Assembly: GCF_033406955.1 (NCBI RefSeq)
Contig: NZ_CP137734.1
Coordinates: 4,650,001 to 4,714,000 of the forward strand
Length of the DNA stretch: 64,000 nucleotides
Direction: 5' to 3'
From: Streptomyces violaceoruber
GTDB taxonomy: Bacteria; Actinomycetota; Actinomycetes; Streptomycetales; Streptomycetaceae
The notes under the pieces were generated by a model. It did no database searches. It was not told the DNA's origin and was given only the letters and a program-made list of their open reading frames with translations. This document shows positions 1 to 6,302 of this stretch, one piece after another; positions within the stretch are counted from its first letter, which is position 1; each line of letters opens with the position of its first letter. A program made the translations under genes and the position numbers.

Positions 1-27
1 CGCACTACCCCGAACAGGAGCACCCCC

Positions 28-540
28 ATGAACGTCACCCAGCTCAGGGCCCGCATGCGCCAGCTCGAAGCCACCCACATCAACCCCACGCCCACCCGGA
101 GCGGGGCGCCGACGGCCGTCAGCCGCCCGGTCAACGGCCCCCTCGCCCAGGCCCGTCGCGCGGTCACCCTGGCCCGCAAGGTGCCCTACGGCGGGTTCCT
201 CCCCAGCCAGGCCGACCGCGGCCTGCGCGACCTGGCCAACGCGGCCAGCGAACTCCTGCGGCTTGCCGACACCAAGTGGGGCAGTGGCGGGCCCAGCTGC
301 CGGCAGACCCGCGTCTACCTCGCGAACCGCGTCGCCAGCCTCCGCTCAGTCTGGGCAGTCCCGAGCACCACGCCCCCCGCCTTCCGCCACGAGGACGTGC
401 AGGAGATGGCGTCGGCCGTCAGCGACCTCCTCGAAGCCCTGGAGAGCCAGCACCGCGTCGACAGCCTCGCCCGCACGCGACTCACCGAGTCGGTGACCGC
501 CGGGCCCGACCCCGTCCCGGCCCTGCACCCCTGGGGCTGA
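28..540 (+). CDS. hypothetical protein of the integrated element
   Basis: A 170-residue protein I do not recognise. This frame is chosen over the overlapping ones because its ATG has an AGGAG ribosome site (16-20) seven bases upstream and a strong hairpin starts 22 bases after its stop. The protein is rich in Ala, Arg and Ser. It shows no membrane segment, signal peptide or metal motif, and looks mostly helical from residue 40 on. It lies inside the mobile element bounded by the tRNA-Thr attachment copy at 6199-6243. Function unknown. Confidence 0.6.
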   Translation: MNVTQLRARMRQLEATHINPTPTRSGAPTAVSRPVNGPLAQARRAVTLARKVPYGGFLPSQADRGLRDLANAASELLRLADTKWGSGGPSCRQTRVYLANRVASLRSVWAVPSTTPPAFRHEDVQEMASAVSDLLEALESQHRVDSLARTRLTESVTAGPDPVPALHPWG

Positions 541-561
541 GGGACCAGGCGTAACGCTGGA

Positions 562-589
562 GGGCTGGCCGCACGGTAGCGGCCAGCCC
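562..589 (+). terminator. hairpin terminator after the first gene
   Basis: Perfect 11-bp stem (562-572 with 579-589, GGGCTGGCCGC arm) and a 6-nt loop, 22 bases after the stop of the 28-540 gene. Only two T follow, as is common for Streptomyces terminators. Confidence 0.7.
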
Positions 590-838
590 TTCGGCATGCC
601 CGCACCGGCACCAGTGTGGCGGACGCCGACCCGATGCCACCCGTCTCGGAGGGGCCGCCATGGGAGAGGACCGTAGCCCCGTCGCCCGCGGGCACGGCCC
701 ACACCGGAGCCGCGGGCCTGGTGACACAGCGTCGCTGAGCGCTGCGAACGCAGCGTGAACAACGCTCGCGAACGCTCGTCGGCGCGGCTCCGATCATGAT
801 CAACAGGGGGAGAGTGGGTCCAAAGTCCGGCGTCTGCC

Positions 839-873
839 CGGGCGACCCAAAAGCCCTTGTCGCCCGTTTTTTT
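839..873 (+). terminator. intrinsic terminator in the gene-poor region
   Basis: An 8-bp perfect stem (839-846 CGGGCGAC with 859-866) with a 12-nt loop is followed at once by seven T (867-873). This is unusually canonical for a Streptomyces genome. No protein gene reads into it closer than the 28-540 gene, which has its own hairpin, so it may end a short untranslated transcript from about 600-830. Confidence 0.6.
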
Positions 874-1350
874 GCGCGGCTTCGATTCAAGATCACTTCA
901 CGCGAACCGAGTTCGACCCATTTAGCGATGGTTACGCTGCGTTACGTCACCCTGCGTGAAGGGAAGTGATCACTGGCGCCCGAGTGGCGCGATCACGGTC
1001 GAGCTTGTCAAGCTCGGCGCCGACGATACCGCCCCTGGCCTCGGAGAACTAGCCCTAGACGTCGCCCGGTTCACGCTGGGAGCGGCCCTGCGGCCTCCAG
1101 GGCGGCGGCCTGCCGAGGCTACACGCAGTGACGGGCGGTCTCAACGGTCCAGCTGCCGCCGGCGCTGCGGCCCGCCGTGCCCGTCCCTGCGGTGGCCGGA
1201 CGCGGGCCTGCCCCGAGCACGCTGGCTCGCTGCCACAGACCCCCCCTACGGCGAGGCTGGGTACGGTCCGTGCGGTGCGCGGGCGCCGCCGATCACCCTG
1301 GGGTGTCAGGACCCGACGGTGCCGGGGCCGTCATGCCCGATGTCAGGCTG

Positions 1351-1388
1351 CGTGACACCCGCTCCCGCCTAGGGGGATGGGTGTCACG
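1351..1388. repeat. 10-bp inverted repeat with GGTGTCA core
   Basis: CGTGACACCC (1351-1360) and its exact complement GGGTGTCACG (1379-1388) are separated by 18 bp. The GGTGTCA core also occurs at 1302-1308 and twice in front of the HTH gene (2305-2311 and 2317-2323), which suggests a shared binding protein. Confidence 0.45.
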
Positions 1389-1421
1389 GCTCGCCTGACG
1401 TCAGTCAGTGGAGCGCCCTCC

Positions 1422-1496
1422 GTAGAGGGGCCCCTCTACCCCGGTAGCGGGGCGGGTAGTGCCCTCCAGCCTGCGGAGTAGAGGGGGTAGAGGGGG
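1422..1496. repeat. GTAGAGGGG palindrome and tandem copies
   Basis: A perfect 18-bp palindrome (1422-1439, GTAGAGGGG followed by its complement) is followed by two abutting direct copies, GTAGAGGGGG, at 1478-1487 and 1487-1496. Four copies in 75 bp look like iterons or operator half-sites. Confidence 0.5.
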
Positions 1497-1617
1497 TCCG
1501 GCCTGGGCCTACGAAACCCGAAACTGCGCAGGCCAGCCCCGACATCGGGGGCGAAACCGGTTTCGGCCGGAGGCGATACCGGCTCGCCTGCCGAACCCGG
1601 CCTGCAGCACGGTGTGC

Positions 1618-2160
1618 TCACGCCGTGCAGGCGGCGCTCCTGGCCTTCCGGTAGGCGTCGTGCAGGTGGTCGCGCGTCCCGCAGGAGACGCCGGCGTTGC
1701 GGCCCGTCTCGTCGACGGCCCGGCAGGACGCGCAGGCGGCCCCGTGCTCGAGGAGCCGCCGGTACGCGGTGTCCGGGTCCGGCTCGTCGCACGGCGGCGT
1801 GAGGCTGACGTAGTGGTCGCAGAGCGCGGCGAGGGACCGGGCGAGCTTGTGCGCGTACCGCAGGGCGGCGTCCTGCCCGGTGCCCGGTCCGGCCCGGAGC
1901 TTCCCGCCGGCCTCGCCGACGCAGGCGAGTGCGCAGTACCGGGGCACGTCGTCTTCGGGGAGCCGGGCGGCGAGCGCGGCGACGTCGGGGGCGAGGACGG
2001 CCAGGTGCCCGCGCAGCACGGCCGTGAGGGCGTCCAGTTCGGCGGGAGGCGGTGCGGCAGCGTCGGGGGCGAGCAGGAGCCGCACGGTCTCCCGCATCAC
2101 GGTGACGTCGGGCGGGCAGGAGCCTGCCGCGGCTCTCGGCTGCGCGGTACGTTGCGCCAT
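1618..2160 (-). CDS. DUF6415-type protein
   Basis: A 180-residue protein. The central part (roughly residues 50-125, with PRYCALACVGEA and KLARSLAALCDHY) resembles Streptomyces proteins annotated as DUF6415 family, whose function is not established. The C-terminal part carries CxxC (GAACASC) and a further Cys, possibly a metal site. The ATG at 2160 is chosen because AGGGAG sits nine bases upstream; the frame stays open another 24 codons. It is transcribed divergently from the HTH gene at 2343. Such proteins are common in Streptomyces accessory DNA (recollection). Confidence 0.65.
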   Translation of the reverse strand: MAQRTAQPRAAAGSCPPDVTVMRETVRLLLAPDAAAPPPAELDALTAVLRGHLAVLAPDVAALAARLPEDDVPRYCALACVGEAGGKLRAGPGTGQDAALRYAHKLARSLAALCDHYVSLTPPCDEPDPDTAYRRLLEHGAACASCRAVDETGRNAGVSCGTRDHLHDAYRKARSAACTA

Positions 2161-2268
2161 GTCGTCGCTCCCTGAAGCGGTGGCCGTGCCCCGGGGCCGT
2201 TCGCGCGGTCGCCGGGGCTTGTCGCGGTACACGCTGTCCGGATGCTGTGACGCTGCGCGACGACGGAC

Positions 2269-2323
2269 GGGGCGTCATACCGGCGACACTCGGGGCGTCA
2301 ATCCGGTGTCATTGTCGGTGTCA
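2269..2323. promoter_or_regulatory. tandem operator candidate between DUF6415 and HTH genes
   Basis: Two imperfect direct copies of GGGGCGTCAnnCCGGnGnCA start at 2269 and 2292, 23 bp apart. Two GGTGTCA heptamers follow at 2305 and 2317, 12 bp apart. They end 19 bases before the HTH gene's ATG, a natural place for autoregulation. Confidence 0.45.
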
Positions 2324-2342
2324 GAGGGCTACCGTCGATCAC

Positions 2343-3110
2343 ATGACGACGCCGAACAGCACCCTTCGGGCGGTCCGCATGGGGCTGCTCATGTCACAGG
2401 ACGAGTTCGCCCGCGCGATCCGCGACGCGGGCCTGCGGGCCGGGCAGCGCAACGACGCTTCGAAGCGGCTCGTGCAGCGCTGGGAGAGCGGCGCCACGGC
2501 CGCCCCACGGCCGGTGTACGCGCGGGCCCTGGAGGTCGTGACGGGCATGCCCATTGAGACGCTCGGCTTCGCGGCTCCGGTGCCGCTCGCCCGCGTCTCC
2601 GACGACGGCGAGGGCGGCCACGACCTGGAGGACTCGCCCGTCGGCATCCCGACCGCGAGCAGCGGGCCCTCGGTGCAGCCGACCCCGGCCCGCGGGAACT
2701 ACTCAGGCGTCTGGCTGTCCACCTACGAGTTCTACTCGTCGGGCCGCGGGGAGACGTTCACCGGGAAGCACTACGTCGTGCTGCTGCAGCACGGCAACCG
2801 GCTCAACGCCCGCAGCCTGCCCGGGGCGTCCCTCAACCCGGACAGTCCGCTCACCCTCGATCTGCAGCTGGACGGGAACACGGTCACGGGCACCTGGACG
2901 GAGCAGACGGCCGGGGACGGCTACTACCGGGGCGCCCGCTACTTCGGCGCGGTGCAGCTGCTCGTGGAGCCCACCGGCCGGCGCATGGCCGGGAAGTGGG
3001 TCGGCTTCGGCAAGGAGTTCGACGTGAACACCGGCCCGTGGGAGCTGAGGCTCATGGACACGTCGACGGCCAAGGCGACGCTGGAGCGGTACAGCCAGCC
3101 GCCGCAGTAG
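2343..3110 (+). CDS. helix-turn-helix regulator with C-terminal beta domain
   Basis: 255 residues starting at the ATG at 2343; an upstream in-frame extension to 2247 lacks a ribosome site. Residues 1-70 form an XRE-like DNA-binding domain (MSQDEFARAIRDAGL, then KRLVQRWESGATAAPRP). A linker of about 55 residues follows. Residues 120-245 are rich in Tyr, Trp and Gly and look like a beta-sandwich with repeated strand patterns (NYSGVWLSTYEFYSSG, KHYVVLLQHGN, VTGTWTEQT). It probably represses itself and/or the divergent DUF6415 gene through the repeats at 2269-2323. The ligand of the C-terminal domain is unknown. Confidence 0.75.
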   Translation: MTTPNSTLRAVRMGLLMSQDEFARAIRDAGLRAGQRNDASKRLVQRWESGATAAPRPVYARALEVVTGMPIETLGFAAPVPLARVSDDGEGGHDLEDSPVGIPTASSGPSVQPTPARGNYSGVWLSTYEFYSSGRGETFTGKHYVVLLQHGNRLNARSLPGASLNPDSPLTLDLQLDGNTVTGTWTEQTAGDGYYRGARYFGAVQLLVEPTGRRMAGKWVGFGKEFDVNTGPWELRLMDTSTAKATLERYSQPPQ

Positions 3111-3219
3111 CGGCCAGCACGCTGACCAGCACCGATGCCCTACGGAAGAGGGGCGACGGTGGGGGAGGGGAGTGGTTGGGTGCGGTATGCACGCAACCGG
3201 GAAACGCTCCAGCCAGCGG

Positions 3220-3391
3220 CAGTGAGTGAGGCACCGGCCTGCCCGCCGACCGGCCTGCATGACCGCCCGAAGGCACCCGCGGTGACCACCTCACTGCCTC
3301 ACTGAAATCGCCGTTCTCGCAGGCCAGCGGCAGTGACCCCGGCCAGTGAGGTGACCAGTGGAAAGTCACTGCCCCCACCGGCCGGTCACTG
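3220..3391. repeat. CAGTGA/TCACTG repeat cluster
   Basis: Seven copies of CAGTGA or its complement occur in 172 bp (starts 3220, 3291, 3299, 3331, 3344, 3366, 3386), two of them within the longer repeat CCAGCGGCAGTGA (3213-3225 and 3324-3336). No gene is supportable here. Iteron-like arrays of this kind mark replication, transfer or operator sites; which one is unknown. Confidence 0.6.
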
Positions 3392-3416
3392 AGGGAGCCT
3401 CCCTCCTCTGAACACG

Positions 3417-3450
3417 ACGACGGCCCCGGACTGCGGTCCGGGGCCGTCGT
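3417..3450 (-). terminator. terminator of the element's minus-strand operon
   Basis: A perfect 15-bp stem (3417-3431 with 3436-3450) with a TGCG loop, 13 bases beyond the stop of the last gene of the operon (3464). It is the strongest hairpin in the element. Confidence 0.8.
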
Positions 3451-3463
3451 GCGTGGTTGTGTC

Positions 3464-3802
3464 CTACGGCAGGGCGCTGCCCGTCGCGGCGACGCGGGCC
3501 GCGATCGTGCGGCGGATTTCCTCGGCTGCCTCGTGCAGCACCAGGCGGGCCACGTCCTCGCGTGTCAGCCGGTAGGAGGCGGCGAGCAGGTTGAGGTCCC
3601 GACGCAGCTGCCCGTCGACGGCGAGGAGCATCTGCTGCTCGCTGTCCTCGTCGGCCGGCGTCTCCAGCGCGGCAAGGTCCCGGCGCACCGTGTCCTTGCT
3701 GACGCCGACCTCGGCTGCGATGTCGCGCAGGCTGCGGCCCTGCGTCTGCAGCTGTCGCACCCTCGCGCGACGCTGTCGCAGCCGCGTCTCAACGGCGCTC
3801 AC
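3464..3802 (-). CDS. small helix-turn-helix protein
   Basis: 112 residues. The GTG start at 3802 overlaps the TGA of the HNH gene in a GTGA junction, which decides it over a longer upstream frame. Residues 1-22 are Arg/Gln-rich helix. Residues 24-45 (SLRDIAAEVGVSKDTVRRDL) are a clear helix-turn-helix of the resolvase/DeoR sort. The rest is helical and acidic in the middle. It is the last gene of the coupled operon, so it may control the operon or act as DNA-binding partner of the nuclease upstream. Confidence 0.7.
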   Translation of the reverse strand: MSAVETRLRQRRARVRQLQTQGRSLRDIAAEVGVSKDTVRRDLAALETPADEDSEQQMLLAVDGQLRRDLNLLAASYRLTREDVARLVLHEAAEEIRRTIAARVAATGSALP

Positions 3803-4293
3803 GCTGCCACCTCCCACCGGTCGGCGTGCGCGAGCAGGACCGCGGCCATGGACCACGTCAGCCGGTTGTTCTTGCGGGTGTTGCAGCGCTGGCACGCCAG
3901 CACGAGGTTCGCGGGCAGGTTGCACGCCCACACGCTCTTCGGGATGTAGTGGTCGATGGTGGCGCCCTTGAGACCGTCAAACTGGCTGCGGCAGTAGAAG
4001 CAGCGCCGGCCGTCCCGCTCGGCGAGGTACAGGCGTGTCTCCCGCCATCCTGCCCGCGCCCGCTGGCCAGGATTGTGCTTCCGCACGAGACGCGTCGGCG
4101 ACTGTCGCACCGTGTCTACCTGCGGCGCATCAAGTCGCATCAACGGCGCATCAGGTGTCGCATCTGCGGCGGTCGGGACGCTGCCGAGGACGGGCAGGAC
4201 GCCCGCCAGGACGCTGAGGACGCCAAGGACGGCGGACGGCCCCCACGCGTCCCGAGCGTCCTGCGGCGCCTGCCGCATCAGGACGCGCATCAT
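3799..4293 (-). CDS. HNH endonuclease with hydrophobic N-terminal extension
   Basis: 164 residues. The HNH fold is at residues 97-142: CxxC (C98, C101), DHYIPKS with H115, Asn in PANL, and a second CxxCN (C134, C137, N138). The four Cys should bind structural zinc, and the His/Asn side forms the metal-dependent DNA-cleavage site. Residues 19-39 are strongly hydrophobic (PSAVLGVLSVLAGVLPVLGSV region) and could span a membrane, which is odd for this family. The start overlaps the previous stop (ATGA). The N-terminal coding DNA carries the CGCATCA repeats at 4126-4302. Confidence 0.75.
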   Translation of the reverse strand: MMRVLMRQAPQDARDAWGPSAVLGVLSVLAGVLPVLGSVPTAADATPDAPLMRLDAPQVDTVRQSPTRLVRKHNPGQRARAGWRETRLYLAERDGRRCFYCRSQFDGLKGATIDHYIPKSVWACNLPANLVLACQRCNTRKNNRLTWSMAAVLLAHADRWEVAA

Positions 4294-4302
4294 GACGCAT
4301 CA
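4126..4302. repeat. CGCATCA repeats spaced about one helical turn
   Basis: CGCATCA occurs at 4126, 4136, 4147 and again at 4274, 4286, 4296, with a CGCATCT at 4159. Spacing inside each cluster is 10-12 bp, so all copies face the same side of the helix. Both clusters lie in the 5' part of the HNH gene. Confidence 0.45.
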
Positions 4303-4661
4303 CCCGCCTCGAACGCTGCGACGCGGTCGGCGAGCCATCCGAGGCCGCGGCCCAGCGACACGAGTTCACCGGCCAGGCCGCGCACCTCGCGCGAGGACAG
4401 CTCGTGCGCCTCGCCGTCGATGCCGACCGCCAGACGCACCGCCGTGTCCGTCGCGAACGGCTTCTGCACGACCGTCGCCCGCAGCAGCGGCACCCGGCCG
4501 TGGCACGGCGTCGTCACGAGGAGCGGGACCTCCTCGCCCTCGTGCCAGATGTCCGACCGGTAGACGTCCTGGTCGTGCCGTCCGAGGCACCAGGACGGTT
4601 CCGGCAGCGTTACGTCCCCGTGGTCCAGGGTTCGGACCGTCACGGTGCGCCCGGCGCTCAC
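4290..4661 (-). CDS. DUF6907-type protein, copy B
   Basis: 123 residues. The N-terminal half has the pattern I associate with DUF6907: VRTLDHGDVTLPEPSWCLG (residues 9-27) followed by DIWHEG (residues 37-42). The C-terminal 50 residues are helical. It is clearly paralogous to the 4969-5325 product (shared EPSWC, D-I-x-H and the helical tail). The GTG start at 4661 overlaps the preceding stop. The conserved Cys/His could bind metal, but no function is established. Confidence 0.65.
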   Translation of the reverse strand: MSAGRTVTVRTLDHGDVTLPEPSWCLGRHDQDVYRSDIWHEGEEVPLLVTTPCHGRVPLLRATVVQKPFATDTAVRLAVGIDGEAHELSSREVRGLAGELVSLGRGLGWLADRVAAFEAGDAS

Positions 4662-4972
4662 GCGGCACCGCCCGTCGTCTCGGGGGCGAACAGCACCGGC
4701 ATCGGCCAGTCGGCGACGTCGATGCCGTTCCAGCGGGCGAGCAGGCCACGCACGTGGAGCTGCCGCTCCATCGGGTCCTGGTCCGCGGGCACGTGCACCT
4801 CGGCGCCGCCGGCACCGAAGGCGATGCAGGCCGTCATGTGCGGGTGGGGCATGAGCAGCTGCTCGACGAGCCGCACCCTGCAGGCGGCGAGGACGTCGAC
4901 GAGCGGGGCGCTGAGGAATGCCCAGCGGGAGAAGTCGAACGGCGCACGGCCGCTCGGCATCGTGTGGCTCAT
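4658..4972 (-). CDS. hypothetical protein of the element operon
   Basis: 104 residues, not recognised. It contains SAPLVDVLAACRVRL, a His/Met-rich stretch (MPHPHMTACIAFG) and a conserved-looking end WNGIDVADWPMPVLFAP. No transmembrane segment is seen. The ATG overlaps the upstream stop (ATGA, 4969-4972), so it is translationally coupled between the two DUF6907-type genes. It begins MSH like the product of 5322-5573 and occupies the equivalent place before a DUF6907 gene, but I cannot establish homology. Confidence 0.6.
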   Translation of the reverse strand: MSHTMPSGRAPFDFSRWAFLSAPLVDVLAACRVRLVEQLLMPHPHMTACIAFGAGGAEVHVPADQDPMERQLHVRGLLARWNGIDVADWPMPVLFAPETTGGAA

Positions 4973-5325
4973 CGGTCCGTACCTCCCTCGGCGAGGGCGT
5001 CGGCGAGGCCGCGCAACTGGTCGGCGTAGGCGTCCAGGGCGGCGGCCAGCTCGTACAGGCCCACGCCGTCCAAGGCGAGACCGACGGTGGACACCGAGAC
5101 GCGCGGAGTGCGGTCGGCCGGCACCGGGGCGAACGGCTGCTGCACCCTGGCCGCCTCAGTGATGTACCGGCCGCGGAACGCCAGGACGGCGTCAGGGCCG
5201 CGGTGCACGATGTCCTCGCGGTGAACGGGCCGGTGGTCGGCGTGGCCGACGCACCAGGACGGCTCCGTGAGGGTCACGGGCCCCTGGTCGGTGGTCTGCA
5301 CCGTCGCGGTGCGTGCGGCGCTCAC
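4969..5325 (-). CDS. DUF6907-type protein, copy A
   Basis: 118 residues, starting at the GTG at 5325 that overlaps the previous stop. It opens VSAARTATVQTTDQG, then EPSWCVGHAD (residues 21-30) and EDIVHRG, and ends in a helical segment (YELAAALDAYADQLRGLADAL). It is a paralogue of 4290-4661 across its whole length. Its C-terminal helices also match the end of the first operon gene, so a local duplication series is likely. Molecular role unknown. Confidence 0.65.
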   Translation of the reverse strand: MSAARTATVQTTDQGPVTLTEPSWCVGHADHRPVHREDIVHRGPDAVLAFRGRYITEAARVQQPFAPVPADRTPRVSVSTVGLALDGVGLYELAAALDAYADQLRGLADALAEGGTDR

Positions 5326-5573
5326 GCGGCCCGCCGCGAGGACTCGACGCCGAGAGCGGCAACGACCCTGGACGCGAGCCACTGCGCGGGGACGAACAGC
5401 GAGGAGACGCCGTCCAGGCGCGCGACGACGGGCGCCGTGACGTCGATGCCGTAGGCCGTCGCCATCGGCGGCGAGACGAATTCGAGGAGGAGCCCCCGCT
5501 GCCAGCACCAGGCGCGCAGAGCGGTCATGGCGCGGTGTTCGGCGGACGGGATGGACATTGCGACGTGGCTCAT
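5322..5573 (-). CDS. small hypothetical protein of the element operon
   Basis: 83 residues. It contains MTALRAWCWQRGLLLEF and ATAYGIDVTAPVVARLDGVSSLFVPAQWLASRVV. No known motif is seen. The start (ATG 5573) and the stop both form 4-nt overlaps with their neighbours, which supports it as a real coupled gene despite its size. Confidence 0.55.
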   Translation of the reverse strand: MSHVAMSIPSAEHRAMTALRAWCWQRGLLLEFVSPPMATAYGIDVTAPVVARLDGVSSLFVPAQWLASRVVAALGVESSRRAA

Positions 5574-5920
5574 CGGTCCTGGCCTCCGTCCGAGGCCAGC
5601 GCGTCGGCGATGTCGCCCAGCGAGGCCAGACGGTCGGCGAAGGCGTGCATGTCCCGCGCGAGCTCCCGGGCCTGGTCCGGCCGCAGCTCTCCGATGGACG
5701 CGCCGTAGCTGACCCAGATGCGGGGGAAGAAGCCGAACGCCTGCCCCTCCCAGGGCTGCGCGACGAGCTGGGCGGCGAGGAACGGCGCGTCGGTGGGGTC
5801 ATCGGCGTCGATGTCCTGCGTAGCCGTCTCGATCGGTTCGGCGGCGTACCAGCCCATGGTGTGGCTGTAGACAGGCGTTGTCTGCGCCTCAGAGAGCGCG
5901 GACTGTACGGTGTTGCGCAT
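5570..5920 (-). CDS. first gene of the element operon, DUF6907-like C-terminus
   Basis: 116 residues from the ATG at 5920, with a GAAGGGA ribosome site. Residues 20-80 contain GWYAAEPIETATQD and EGQAFGFFPRIWVSYG. The last 40 residues (ELRPDQARELARDMHAFADRL then LADALASDGG-type end) resemble the C-terminal helices of the two DUF6907 copies downstream. It lacks the EPSWC motif, so it may be a diverged or N-terminally replaced paralogue. It heads the seven-gene operon and a promoter candidate lies about 95-125 bases upstream. Confidence 0.6.
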   Translation of the reverse strand: MRNTVQSALSEAQTTPVYSHTMGWYAAEPIETATQDIDADDPTDAPFLAAQLVAQPWEGQAFGFFPRIWVSYGASIGELRPDQARELARDMHAFADRLASLGDIADALASDGGQDR

Positions 5921-6014
5921 GGATCGGTCCCTTCACGGAGGGTCGATGCCTAGGCCCCGTGGTCGGTGGTAGGACACCGCCCGGGGCCGCCGCATGTGCG
6001 GCTGGCGTGACTCC

Positions 6015-6043
6015 AATGTAGGGCCGATTGAGTCGAAAAGCAA
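6015..6043 (-). promoter_or_regulatory. promoter candidate for the element operon
   Basis: On the minus strand TTGCTT (6043-6038) and TACATT (6020-6015) are separated by 17 bp, a sigma-70-like arrangement about 95 bases before the first ATG of the operon. The match is only fair. Confidence 0.35.
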
Positions 6044-6198
6044 CGCAGATGCGGAGTGATTGACGAGCGCGCAGTACACATGCCGTACATGCGACAGTGG
6101 GATAGTCGCGGATAGCGCGGGAGAGTCCGGGACGTATTTTCGCAGGTCAAGCCCACTGGTTGTCTAGTTCGCCCGGTCGGAGGGGTGCCCTTAAAGAC

Positions 6199-6243
6199 CT
6201 CGTAATGCGTAGGTCTCGGGTTCGAATCCCGAAGGCGGCTCCA
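6199..6243 (+). other. attachment site: 3' half of a tRNA-Thr(CGT) gene
   Basis: From CTCGTAA (anticodon loop with CGT) through the T-arm GGTTCGAATCC and acceptor AAGGCGGC to CCA, this reads as a bacterial tRNA-Thr from position 32 to the 3' end. The bases before it do not pair with the anticodon stem or acceptor, so no full tRNA is present. Integrases of actinobacterial elements and phages recombine at tRNA 3' ends and leave just such a copy at the far boundary. Element DNA lies to the left and chromosome to the right. Confidence 0.8.
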
Positions 6244-6248
6244 GTGAG

Positions 6249-6284
6249 GGCCAGGTCGGATGTTGTCCGGCCTGGTCTTCTTTT
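6249..6284 (+). terminator. terminator belonging to the original tRNA-Thr gene
   Basis: A 12-bp stem with two G:U pairs (6249-6260 with 6266-6277) and a T-rich tail, five bases after the CCA of the tRNA copy. It probably terminated the chromosomal tRNA before integration separated them. Confidence 0.65.
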
Positions 6285-6302
6285 GTGTCCGGGGAGGCCG
6301 GG

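Larger units (their letters stand above)
541..1617. other. gene-poor palindrome- and repeat-rich region of the element
   Basis: About 1.08 kb with no credible gene; the open frames lack ribosome sites and recognisable protein character. It contains several symmetric blocks. These are a CGCTGCG-AA-CGCAGCG palindrome (740-755), a hairpin with a T-run (839-873) and a 9-bp inverted pair GATCACTTC/GAAGTGATC (891-899 and 963-971). Further on are GAGCTTG-T-CAAGCTC (1001-1015), the inverted pair at 1351-1388, GTAGAGGGG repeats (1422-1496) and CGAAACC-GGTTTCG (1552-1565). This could be an origin, transfer or control region of the element; that is inference. Confidence 0.45.

Noticed and set aside
956..1372. 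Open frame of 138 codons in the gene-poor region
   Set aside because: GTG start without a ribosome site, erratic composition, no recognisable protein character, and it overlaps several palindromes. High GC gives many such frames.
3052..3378. Minus-strand frame across the CAGTGA cluster
   Set aside because: It overlaps the end of the HTH gene and the repeats, with no ribosome site and no protein-like features.
6170..6243. Possible complete tRNA-Thr gene
   Set aside because: Only the part from the anticodon loop onward is correct; the 5' acceptor strand, D-arm and anticodon stem partner are missing.
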